A stretch of 13,458 bases of DNA, taken from Oligoflexia bacterium. GTDB taxonomy: Bacteria; Bdellovibrionota; UBA1018. The stretch lies in contig CAIOHW010000345.1 of NCBI GenBank assembly GCA_903858195.1, positions 1 through 13,458 on the forward strand, read 5' to 3'. The notes under the pieces are model-generated. The model had not been told where the DNA came from. It saw nothing but the letters and a program-made list of their open reading frames with translations, and did no database searches. This document shows, piece after piece, positions 7,752-13,230 of the stretch; positions within the stretch are counted from its first letter, which is position 1, and the number at the start of each line of letters is the position of its first letter. The translations under genes and the position numbers were made by a program.

Positions 7752-7758
7752 AGTAAAA
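7728..7758 (+). repeat. 31-bp direct repeat, copy 1 (3' end of truB)
   Basis: These 31 bases are identical to 8946-8976. They encode the truB end RVFTSCA-stop plus AAGTAAAA-type sequence after it. Similarity extends 8 bases to the left with two differences, both in third codon positions (CTG/CTC and GAC/GAT). The core at 7737-7754, ACTTCATGCGCGTGAAGT, is an imperfect palindrome with one mismatched pair. Confidence 0.95.
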
Positions 7759-7766
7759 ATGGAGAG

Positions 7767-7794
7767 TTGACTCCACTTTACTCGCGAGTAAAGT
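7767..7794 (+). promoter_or_regulatory. Candidate promoter of the cassette ATPase, inside the palindrome
   Basis: TTGACT (7767-7772, five of six consensus bases) and TAAAGT (7789-7794) are 16 bp apart. The -10 ends 6 nt before the ATG at 7801, so transcription would begin at about the start codon (leaderless). The spacer and -10 lie within the 30-bp palindrome, so anything binding the palindrome would cover the promoter. Confidence 0.5.
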
Positions 7795-7799
7795 GGAGT
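7770..7799. promoter_or_regulatory. Perfect 30-bp palindrome abutting the ATPase start codon (operator-like)
   Basis: Every one of 15 base pairs matches around the centre CTCGCGAG (7781-7788); the half-site reads ACTCCACTTTACTCG. It ends one base before the ATG. A further ACTTTA (7807-7812) lies just inside the gene. As DNA it looks like a dimeric operator. As RNA, read-through from truB would fold into a 15-bp hairpin that buries the GGAG (7795-7798) next to the start codon. It has no T-run, so it is not an intrinsic terminator. Confidence 0.9.
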
Positions 7800-7800
7800 A

Positions 7801-8919
7801 ATGTCTACTTTAATAGCGGCCCGCTACCTCACCCCAGCCATCCGCGACGACCTCAGTCGAAAGATGGTCTTTGTGGGCGGCCCAAGACAGGTGGGCAAGA
7901 CCAGCCTGGCACTGTCTCTTAATCCCTTCTACTTGAACTGGGACGACCCCGAGCACAGGCGCAGGATCCTCTCGAAAGACTGGCCGAAAAACGCCTCGCT
8001 CATCACCTTTGATGAGATCCACAAGTACGCTCGCTGGCGCAATCTGATCAAGGGGTACTATGACACCCAAAAGCAGACTCACTCCTTCCTGGTGACCGGA
8101 TCTGCGCGACTGGATCACTACCGCAAGGGCGGCGATTCATTGCTCGGACGGTACCACTACTACCGGCTCCACCCCTTCTCACTGCCCGAGGCGAAGTTCG
8201 AGAAAAACGCGCTCCAGAGGCTGCTCAAATTCGGCGGATTTCCAGAGCCGTTCCTTGGCGGTGACGAGCGGGGCCACCGACGCTGGCAACTCGAGAGGCT
8301 GGAACGGGTCATTCGAGAAGACCTTCGAGATCTCGAGAGAGTGCGTGAAATCTCGTTAATTGAACGCCTAGCCGAGGCCCTACCGGAGCGGGTCGGATCG
8401 CCCCTTTCCATCAAGAATCTCGCCCAGGACTTGGAAGTCGACCACAAGACCGCGGCACGATGGATCTCAATTTTGGAGAGCCTCTATTTTGCTTACCGGA
8501 TACCCCCCTTTGGTGCCCCCAAAATCCGCGCCGTGCGCAAGGAGCAGAAGCTCTACCTCTGGGACTGGAGCCAGGTTCCGGAGGGCGGCTTTCGCTTTGA
8601 AAATCTGGTCGCAGGCCACCTGCTCAAGTACTGCCATTTCATCGAGGACACCCAGGGCCATCGCATGGAACTGAGGTTCCTTCGGGACATCGACAAACGC
8701 GAGATCGACTTTGTCGTCCTGCGCGACCGCAAACCTATTTTTGCGGTCGAATGCAAAACGGGCGAAAAAGCCCTGTCGCCGCACATCCCCTATTTCAAGG
8801 CCCGCACCGGAATACCGAAGTTCTATCAGGTCCACCTGGGGACCCGCCACCAGGCCCCGATGGACGGGGTGGAAATCCTTCCGTTTGCTGACTTCTGCAG
8901 GAGCGAAAAGCTGGTGTAG
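7801..8919 (+). CDS. AAA+ ATPase with DUF4143-type C-terminus (COG1373-like), function unknown
   Basis: This 372-residue protein belongs to a widespread, patchily distributed ATPase family (AAA_14 plus DUF4143). Walker A is GPRQVGKT (27-34) and Walker B is ITFDEIHKY (68-76). The sensor region is FLVTGSARLD (96-105), followed by the family signature GGDSLLGRYHYYRLHPF (110-126). Residues about 203-232 (SIKNLAQDLEVDHKTAARWI) look like a winged helix. The C-terminal part has Glu267, Asp303 (KREIDFVV) and Glu317-Cys-Lys319 (FAVECK). This is the residue pattern of PD-(D/E)XK nuclease folds, to which DUF4143 is related, so a nuclease site may be intact; activity is not established for the family. 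It is the only gene of the repeat-flanked cassette, separate from truB in origin and convergent with hflX. Codons rare in the neighbours (TTA, ATA at residues 4-5) fit horizontal acquisition. Its helix-turn-helix could bind the palindrome upstream. Confidence 0.9.
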   Translation: MSTLIAARYLTPAIRDDLSRKMVFVGGPRQVGKTSLALSLNPFYLNWDDPEHRRRILSKDWPKNASLITFDEIHKYARWRNLIKGYYDTQKQTHSFLVTGSARLDHYRKGGDSLLGRYHYYRLHPFSLPEAKFEKNALQRLLKFGGFPEPFLGGDERGHRRWQLERLERVIREDLRDLERVREISLIERLAEALPERVGSPLSIKNLAQDLEVDHKTAARWISILESLYFAYRIPPFGAPKIRAVRKEQKLYLWDWSQVPEGGFRFENLVAGHLLKYCHFIEDTQGHRMELRFLRDIDKREIDFVVLRDRKPIFAVECKTGEKALSPHIPYFKARTGIPKFYQVHLGTRHQAPMDGVEILPFADFCRSEKLV

Positions 8920-8945
8920 TGCTTTCGTCCTCGTGCTCGCTCGAT

Positions 8946-8976
8946 CGCGTGTTCACTTCATGCGCGTGAAGTAAAA
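8946..8976 (+). repeat. 31-bp direct repeat, copy 2 (truB-tail remnant)
   Basis: This copy is identical to 7728-7758 and lies between the ATPase stop and the convergent hflX stop. In the corresponding frame, bases 8940-8969 still read LDRVFTSCA-stop, although no gene leads into it. It looks like the displaced 3' tail of truB, or of a truB homologue, since two synonymous changes precede the identical part. It also contains the imperfect palindrome (8955-8972). Confidence 0.9.
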
Positions 8977-9000
8977 TCAGGGGCACAGACTACGCCGCCC

Positions 9001-10275
9001 TCACTCCCCCGCCCCAAGCCCGTAGCGCTTGAGCCCGAGCTTGCCGGCCCACTCGGCTGACATGCGCACTTTGTAGAACATGCCCTTTTCGAGCTCACGC
9101 GAGGACTCCACGCTTCCATGGGCGTGGATCATGGCGTGCATGCGGCTGTCGGCAAACGGCACGAGCACTTCAAAGACCTCTAGATTTTGACGAAAGTGCG
9201 CCAGCACCCGGTCCCTGAGCCTGCGCACTTCTTCGCGCACCAGCGCCGAAATGCGCTCGGCTCCCGGCGAAATCACGCGGGCCTGTACGCGTGCCGCCCC
9301 CTCAGGGACCTGGTCCATCTTGTTCAGCACCACGATGCGGGGGGTGTGCCCCACTCCGAGCTCGTCGAGCACTTTTTCGGTGACCTGCATCTGCTCGCGC
9401 GCTCCGGGCGAGCTTGCATCCACCACATGCAGCAAAAGATCTGCCTGGTGCAGTTCTTCCAGCGTCGAGCGAAAAGATGCAACGAGCCCCGGCGGTAGCC
9501 TACTGATGAAGCCCACTGTGTCGATGGCCACGACCGGCGGATGGCAGTCGGGGTCGAGCGCACGCACCGAAGAATCCAGCGTGGCAAAGAGCTTGTCTTC
9601 GGCAAGCACTCGGCTCTCGGTGAGCGCATTCAAAAGCGTGGACTTGCCCGCGTTGGTGTAGCCCACGAGGGCTACTTTGAGCACATCGCGGCGCCCGGCT
9701 CGCTGGACGTTTCGCTCTTTTTCGATTTCATCCAGCCGCCCGCGCAAAACCGACATTCGGTTTTTGACGAGCCTTCGATCGACTTCGATCTGCTTTTCGC
9801 CCATCCCCTTGTTGCCGATGCCGCCCCGCTGTCGCTCAAAGTGCGTCCAAAAGTGCATGAGCCGGGGCAGCAGGTACTGGAGCTTGGCAAGTTCCACCTG
9901 CGTCTTGGACTCTTTGGTCCGGGCATGGCGAGAAAAGATCTCAATGATCACGCCCTGGCGGTCGAGCACGGGCTTTCCGATCGCCTCTTCGAGGTTCTTG
10001 AGCTGGTTGGGAGTCAGATCCACATCCACGATCACGGCGTGCGAGCCGCGCGCCTCAAGCTGGGCCTTCACTTCATCGATCTTGCCCTTGCCGAGGTAAG
10101 TACCCGGGTGGATCGAGCGCGGGTTCACCATCAGCCGGGCCACTGCCCTGACTCCAAGCGTAGTGAGCAGGCGCGAAAGCTCATCGAGCGACTCGTCATC
10201 GAGCCCGACCGAAAGCACCTCGAGCGCCCCCCCCTGGGGTGAAATCGGAAGCAGGCTCTGCGTGTTCTCCAGCAT
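9001..10275 (-). CDS. hflX: Ribosome-associated GTPase HflX
   Basis: HflX binds the 50S subunit and splits stalled or stress-arrested ribosomes using GTP. It has 424 residues. The N-terminal HflX domain contains the signature SIHPGTYLGKGKIDEVKA. A helical linker follows with QVELAKLQYLLPRLMHFWTH and the glycine-rich GGIGNKGMGEKQIEVDRR. The G domain has G1 GYTNAGKST (205-213), DTVGFISRLPPGLVASFRSTLEE (switch II region) and G4 NKMD (318-321). It ends in LGLKRYGLGAGE. The start at 10275 is the only sensible ATG; no Shine-Dalgarno is visible. A weak -35/-10 pair on the minus strand (TTGTAA at 10311-10306, TAGCTA at 10287-10282) would place the transcript start at the ATG. It is transcribed divergently from the aminotransferase, sharing a 69-bp intergenic region. 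The neighbouring insertion ends 24 bp past its stop but does not disrupt it. Confidence 0.96.
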   Translation of the reverse strand: MLENTQSLLPISPQGGALEVLSVGLDDESLDELSRLLTTLGVRAVARLMVNPRSIHPGTYLGKGKIDEVKAQLEARGSHAVIVDVDLTPNQLKNLEEAIGKPVLDRQGVIIEIFSRHARTKESKTQVELAKLQYLLPRLMHFWTHFERQRGGIGNKGMGEKQIEVDRRLVKNRMSVLRGRLDEIEKERNVQRAGRRDVLKVALVGYTNAGKSTLLNALTESRVLAEDKLFATLDSSVRALDPDCHPPVVAIDTVGFISRLPPGLVASFRSTLEELHQADLLLHVVDASSPGAREQMQVTEKVLDELGVGHTPRIVVLNKMDQVPEGAARVQARVISPGAERISALVREEVRRLRDRVLAHFRQNLEVFEVLVPFADSRMHAMIHAHGSVESSRELEKGMFYKVRMSAEWAGKLGLKRYGLGAGE

Positions 10276-10329
10276 CGGGGATAGCTAACCCTTCCAGCCG
10301 CGGGCTTACAAGCGATACCGCAAGGGCTG

Positions 10330-10338
10330 TGCTACTCT
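10330..10338 (+). promoter_or_regulatory. Extended -10 promoter of the aminotransferase gene
   Basis: TG-C-TACTCT is an extended -10 element (TGn followed by TAnnnT). It ends 6 nt before the ATG at 10345, so the mRNA would start at the ATG or within a base of it; no Shine-Dalgarno is present in GAGCTC. No good -35 is found at 16-18 bp, which extended -10 promoters can lack. Confidence 0.45.
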
Positions 10339-10344
10339 GAGCTC

Positions 10345-11262
10345 ATGAATCAGGGCACACCCGTTCCGTCTATTGCGGCAGTGGTCAACCTGCAAGGCAG
10401 CCTGCTTGCGGCGCATGAAGCACGGGTCTCGGTCTATGATCGAAGCTACCTTTATGGCGACAGCCTATATGAGGTCGTGCGCACCTATGAGGGCCGGTTC
10501 ATCGCCTCGCACATGGAGGCCCACATGGAGCGGCTCTGGCAGTCGGCCAGGCTCTGCCACCTCAAGATTGACCAGTCCCGCGAGGAGCTCGTGCGCGAAT
10601 GCGAGCGTGCGCTTGCGTTCTTTAAGAGCCAGTCCTTTGCCACGCGCGATGCCTATTGCCGACTCGTGCTTTCGCGAGGGGTGGGAAGGATCGGTTTTTC
10701 GCCCTCGGCTCTTTTGACCCCGTCCCAGTTTGCGATCATCGTGCAGCCCGTAGAAAGTCCGAGCGAAGAACAGCACGAACGGGGACTGAAGCTCAGGGTC
10801 GTTGAGCGCTTTAGAAACCACCCAAACGCACTCGATCCGGCGATGAAATCCGGAAACTACCTCAACAACGTGCTCGCTTTTATCGAAGCTCAGCAGCAGG
10901 GCTTTGACGACGCTCTTTTATGCGATGCCGAGGGCTTCGTGACGGAAGGTACGACCTTCAATGTTTTTTACGTTCGCCGCGGAATCCTGTGCACGCCTCC
11001 GCTCCCCGTCGGGATCCTCGATGGCATCACCCGCCGCACGATCCTCGGGCTTGCCGAGACACTCGGGATCGAATGCCGCGAATCCCACTTTCAGCGCGAG
11101 CGGCTTTATGAGGCTGACGAGGTGTTTGCCACGGGAACGGTCAAGGAGGTCATGGCCGTCACCCAAGTCGATGGCCACCGCATCGGTTCGGGTTCGCCTG
11201 GCCCCGTGACTCGAAGGATCCGATCAGCGTTTCAAGCAGACCTACTGAGGCTCCTGCGATGA
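10345..11262 (+). CDS. Class IV PLP-dependent aminotransferase (branched-chain / D-amino-acid type)
   Basis: A cytoplasmic fold-type IV aminotransferase, 305 residues. Recognisable elements in order are DRSYLYGDSLYEVVRTYEGR at the N-terminal domain and AMKSGNYLNNVLA with the predicted PLP-binding Lys168. These are followed by VTEGTTFNVFYV, PVGILDGITRRTIL (phosphate-binding loop) and ADEVFATGTVKEVMAV. This set fits IlvE-like branched-chain aminotransferases, D-alanine aminotransferases and aminodeoxychorismate lyases equally well, so I give no symbol; the strong RTYEGR and GDSLYE context leans to IlvE/Dat. Its stop overlaps the next gene by ATGA, an arrangement that implies coupled translation with the phosphatase. 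It has its own candidate promoter and probably a leaderless transcript. Confidence 0.92.
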   Translation: MNQGTPVPSIAAVVNLQGSLLAAHEARVSVYDRSYLYGDSLYEVVRTYEGRFIASHMEAHMERLWQSARLCHLKIDQSREELVRECERALAFFKSQSFATRDAYCRLVLSRGVGRIGFSPSALLTPSQFAIIVQPVESPSEEQHERGLKLRVVERFRNHPNALDPAMKSGNYLNNVLAFIEAQQQGFDDALLCDAEGFVTEGTTFNVFYVRRGILCTPPLPVGILDGITRRTILGLAETLGIECRESHFQRERLYEADEVFATGTVKEVMAVTQVDGHRIGSGSPGPVTRRIRSAFQADLLRLLR

Positions 11263-12089
11263 AGGGCAAACCGAGCCTAAAGCCCGAATCCCTTCGCACC
11301 CCGATGATGAAGGCAGCACACCGCGCGGGAGGCGTCCTGCTCCGTTATTTTCAGCGCACTTTTGAAGTGCGTGAAAAACACCAGGCGGGGCTCGTGACCA
11401 ATGCCGATCTCGAATCCGAGGCTGCCATCATCCGCGTGCTCAAACGTGCGAGGCCCGACTTTGGTTTTCTTGCCGAAGAATCGGGGCAGACCCCGAGTTC
11501 GCGCCCGGATGCCAGCGACGGCCGCTGGATCATTGATCCGCTCGACGGGACTACGAACTTCGTCCATGGATTTCCGATGTTCTGTGTCTCGATTGCAGCC
11601 GAATGGCAGGGACAGATCGTAGCCGGACTCATTCATCACCCGGTGCTCGGTGATTCGTACTGGGCCTCTCACGGAGGGGGAGCATGGCTCCATCAGGGCC
11701 TTCGTCGAAAGCGGATGAAGGTCTCGAAAACCGCGCGCCTTCGTGACTCGCTTCTCACCACGGGGTTTACCTATCGCAGGCGCGAGCTGCATGCCGAGAT
11801 GGAAGCCTTTGAGCGTTTGAGTGGCATTGCGCGTGCCATCCGCCGACCCGGGAGCGCAGCCCTTGATCTGGCCTACACGGCACGCGGAGTTTTTGACGGT
11901 TTCTGGGAGCGCAATCTCGCCCCTTGGGACATGGCAGCCGGATGGCTCCTGGTCGAGGAGGCCGGCGGAAAAGTGACGGACTTCTTGGGCGCTGACTTCC
12001 ATGTGTCGTCGCGCGAGATCCTGGTCAGCAACGGTCTCCTGCACGACTCGATGAGCAAGACGCTCAAGCCGCAGAACTGCCCGATTTGA
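11259..12089 (+). CDS. Inositol-1-monophosphatase family protein (SuhB-like)
   Basis: A Mg2+-dependent phosphatase of the inositol monophosphatase/SuhB superfamily, 276 residues, cytoplasmic. Metal and catalytic residues are all present: Glu73 in LAEESG, Asp93 and Asp96 in WIIDPLDGTTNFVHG, and Asp224 in APWDMAAGWLLVEEAGG. TNADLESE near residue 45 matches the usual 'T.aD...E' element. The substrate cannot be told from sequence: myo-inositol phosphate, another sugar phosphate or PAP are all hydrolysed by family members. SuhB in E. coli also works in rRNA antitermination with NusA, but nothing here shows that role. The ATG overlaps the aminotransferase stop. The final bases are also the -35 element of the next promoter. 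Confidence 0.93.
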   Translation: MKGKPSLKPESLRTPMMKAAHRAGGVLLRYFQRTFEVREKHQAGLVTNADLESEAAIIRVLKRARPDFGFLAEESGQTPSSRPDASDGRWIIDPLDGTTNFVHGFPMFCVSIAAEWQGQIVAGLIHHPVLGDSYWASHGGGAWLHQGLRRKRMKVSKTARLRDSLLTTGFTYRRRELHAEMEAFERLSGIARAIRRPGSAALDLAYTARGVFDGFWERNLAPWDMAAGWLLVEEAGGKVTDFLGADFHVSSREILVSNGLLHDSMSKTLKPQNCPI

Positions 12090-12114
12090 CACCCCCTCTC
12101 CCGGTCCCTACACT
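12086..12114 (+). promoter_or_regulatory. Near-consensus sigma70 promoter overlapping the phosphatase stop codon
   Basis: TTGACA (12086-12091, perfect) and TACACT (12109-12114) are separated by 17 bp. The TGA stop of the preceding gene (12087-12089) is part of the -35. Transcription should start near 12121, only about 3 nt before the ATG at 12124. A start-stop pair, ATG TAG, sits at 12118-12123 just before the real start. Confidence 0.75.
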
Positions 12115-12123
12115 GAGATGTAG

Positions 12124-13230
12124 ATGACATCCTGGGTACATCTCTTCTCGAAGTTCTCCTCCGAGGTGCTGCTTTTCGAAGCGCTGCTGCTTTGCGCCGG
12201 GATCGCCGCCTATTCGGCCTGGTACATCCTCAAAAAGCGCAGGGAGCTTCTGACCGAAGACCAGATCCCGGGAAGCGTCGTAAAGGTCTACCTGAGCGAA
12301 CTCATCACCGAGGCCGAACAGATGCGGGGCCAGCTTTACGGGCTCCTTCAGGCCTCGGGCGGAAACGTGGATCTCTCCAAGCTCTCCGCCCCTCCCACTG
12401 GCACGCAACTCGGCGCACTTGCGGGCGGCATGCCGGCAGGCATGTCCGTGAAGCTCGTCGCATCTGACCCGCAAGTTCAGCAGAAGTTCTCGGAGCTCGA
12501 GAACAAGATGCGGATGCAGGAGCAGGGCATGGAGCTTCTGATCAAAGAGAAGACCCGGCTCGAGCAGGAGCTCCTGCTGGCCAAGGACAACTCAGGCGGT
12601 GGCATGAGCTTCGGAGGCGGCGGAAACGACGAATCCGCCGAACTCAGAGACCGAATTGAAGAACTCGAGGCCAAGCTCGCCGAGTACAGCGTCATCGAAG
12701 ACGATCTGGCAAACCTGAAGCGCCTGCAGCAGGAAAATACGCAGCTGAGAAAGCAGCTAGCTGAAAAGCCTGTCCCTGCCCCTGCTCCGGCTCCGGCTCC
12801 GGTTGTGGCGGCCGCTCCTGTTCCGGCCCCGGCCCCGGTGGTCGCGGCAGCGCCCGCACCGGCTCCAGAACCCGCTCCGGTTGTTGCAGAGGCGGCCCCA
12901 GCTCCAGAGGCAGCACCGGCTCCAGAACCCGCTCCGGTCGTTGCAGAGGCGGCCCCAGCTCCAGAGGCGGCACCAGCTCCAGAGGCAGCCCCGTCTCCGG
13001 TGGCGTTCCCGACGCTGGAAGCCTCGATTCCTGAACCCAAGGCCGAAGATCTTCTCAATACAGGTTTTGCAGCGCTCAACGAGCAGGTGGACCAAAGCCT
13101 CCTACAGGCTGCAGCAGCGGTCGCCGAGGCTCCTGCGGGCGCTCCGGCATCTGAAACCCCAGCGGCTGCCGAGCCCGAAAAGAGCGAAGCCGACCTGCTT
13201 GCCGAGTTCGAGAAGATGCTCAATGGCTAA
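12124..13230 (+). CDS. Membrane-anchored coiled-coil, Pro/Ala-rich protein of unknown function
   Basis: No family is recognised with certainty. The 368-residue protein has one N-terminal transmembrane segment (about 14-36, VLLFEALLLCAGIAAYSAWYI) followed by KKRR, which predicts an inner-membrane anchor with the rest in the cytoplasm. Residues about 108-160 and 168-215 are heptad-like coiled coils (QKFSELENKMRMQEQ, ELRDRIEELEAKLAEY), separated by a Gly-rich hinge (GGGMSFGGGGND). Residues about 218-300 are a low-complexity Pro/Ala/Val repeat region. The C-terminus returns to sequence with helical character (LNTGFAALNEQVDQSLLQ) and ends in an acidic amphipathic motif, EADLLAEFEKMLNG, a plausible docking peptide. 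The architecture suggests a scaffold or polarity/division type role; this is inference only. It has its own strong promoter, and its last 8 bases overlap the following exported protein. Confidence 0.85.
   Translation: MTSWVHLFSKFSSEVLLFEALLLCAGIAAYSAWYILKKRRELLTEDQIPGSVVKVYLSELITEAEQMRGQLYGLLQASGGNVDLSKLSAPPTGTQLGALAGGMPAGMSVKLVASDPQVQQKFSELENKMRMQEQGMELLIKEKTRLEQELLLAKDNSGGGMSFGGGGNDESAELRDRIEELEAKLAEYSVIEDDLANLKRLQQENTQLRKQLAEKPVPAPAPAPAPVVAAAPVPAPAPVVAAAPAPAPEPAPVVAEAAPAPEAAPAPEPAPVVAEAAPAPEAAPAPEAAPSPVAFPTLEASIPEPKAEDLLNTGFAALNEQVDQSLLQAAAAVAEAPAGAPASETPAAAEPEKSEADLLAEFEKMLNG
12861..12974 (+). repeat. 57-bp tandem duplication within the Pro/Ala-rich region
   Basis: Bases 12861-12917 and 12918-12974 are near-identical 57-bp (19-codon) units, with about two differences, encoding PAPEPAPVVAEAAPAPEAA-type sequence. 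A partial third unit follows (12975 onward). The near-identity suggests a recent in-frame duplication that can change in length. Confidence 0.9.

Larger units (their letters stand above)
7728..8976 (+). mobile_element. Putative one-gene mobile cassette at the 3' end of truB
   Basis: A single foreign-looking gene (7801-8919) with its own palindromic promoter region sits between two identical 31-bp direct repeats (7728-7758 and 8946-8976), a period of 1218 bp. The left copy ends truB with a proper stop codon. Recombination between the copies would remove the cassette and still leave a complete truB, as expected for an element using a gene 3' end as attachment site. No integrase, transposase or terminal inverted repeat is visible. 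Mobility is an inference from the repeats; a simple tandem duplication or a genome-wide dispersed repeat are alternatives. Confidence 0.45.

Noticed and set aside
7770..7799. The 30-bp palindrome as terminator of the truB operon
   Set aside because: The stem is strong, but it is followed by AATGTCTACTTT rather than a T-run and directly abuts a start codon; an operator role fits better.
7728..8976. Classic insertion sequence or transposon
   Set aside because: No transposase signature, no terminal inverted repeats bounding the unit, and a 31-bp repeat is longer than usual target-site duplications.
8920..9000. A terminator between the convergent ATPase and hflX genes
   Set aside because: The only hairpin is the imperfect palindrome of repeat copy 2, which has no T-run on either strand after the stem.
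12861..12990. CRISPR-like or regulatory repeat array
   Set aside because: Units are in-frame 57-bp codon repeats inside a coding sequence, with no spacers.
12477..13223. Minus-strand frame of Gly/Ala/Ser repeats opposite the coiled-coil gene
   Set aside because: It is a mirror of the Pro/Ala repeat; the plus-strand protein has a clear TM segment, coiled coils, a promoter and continuity with the next gene.
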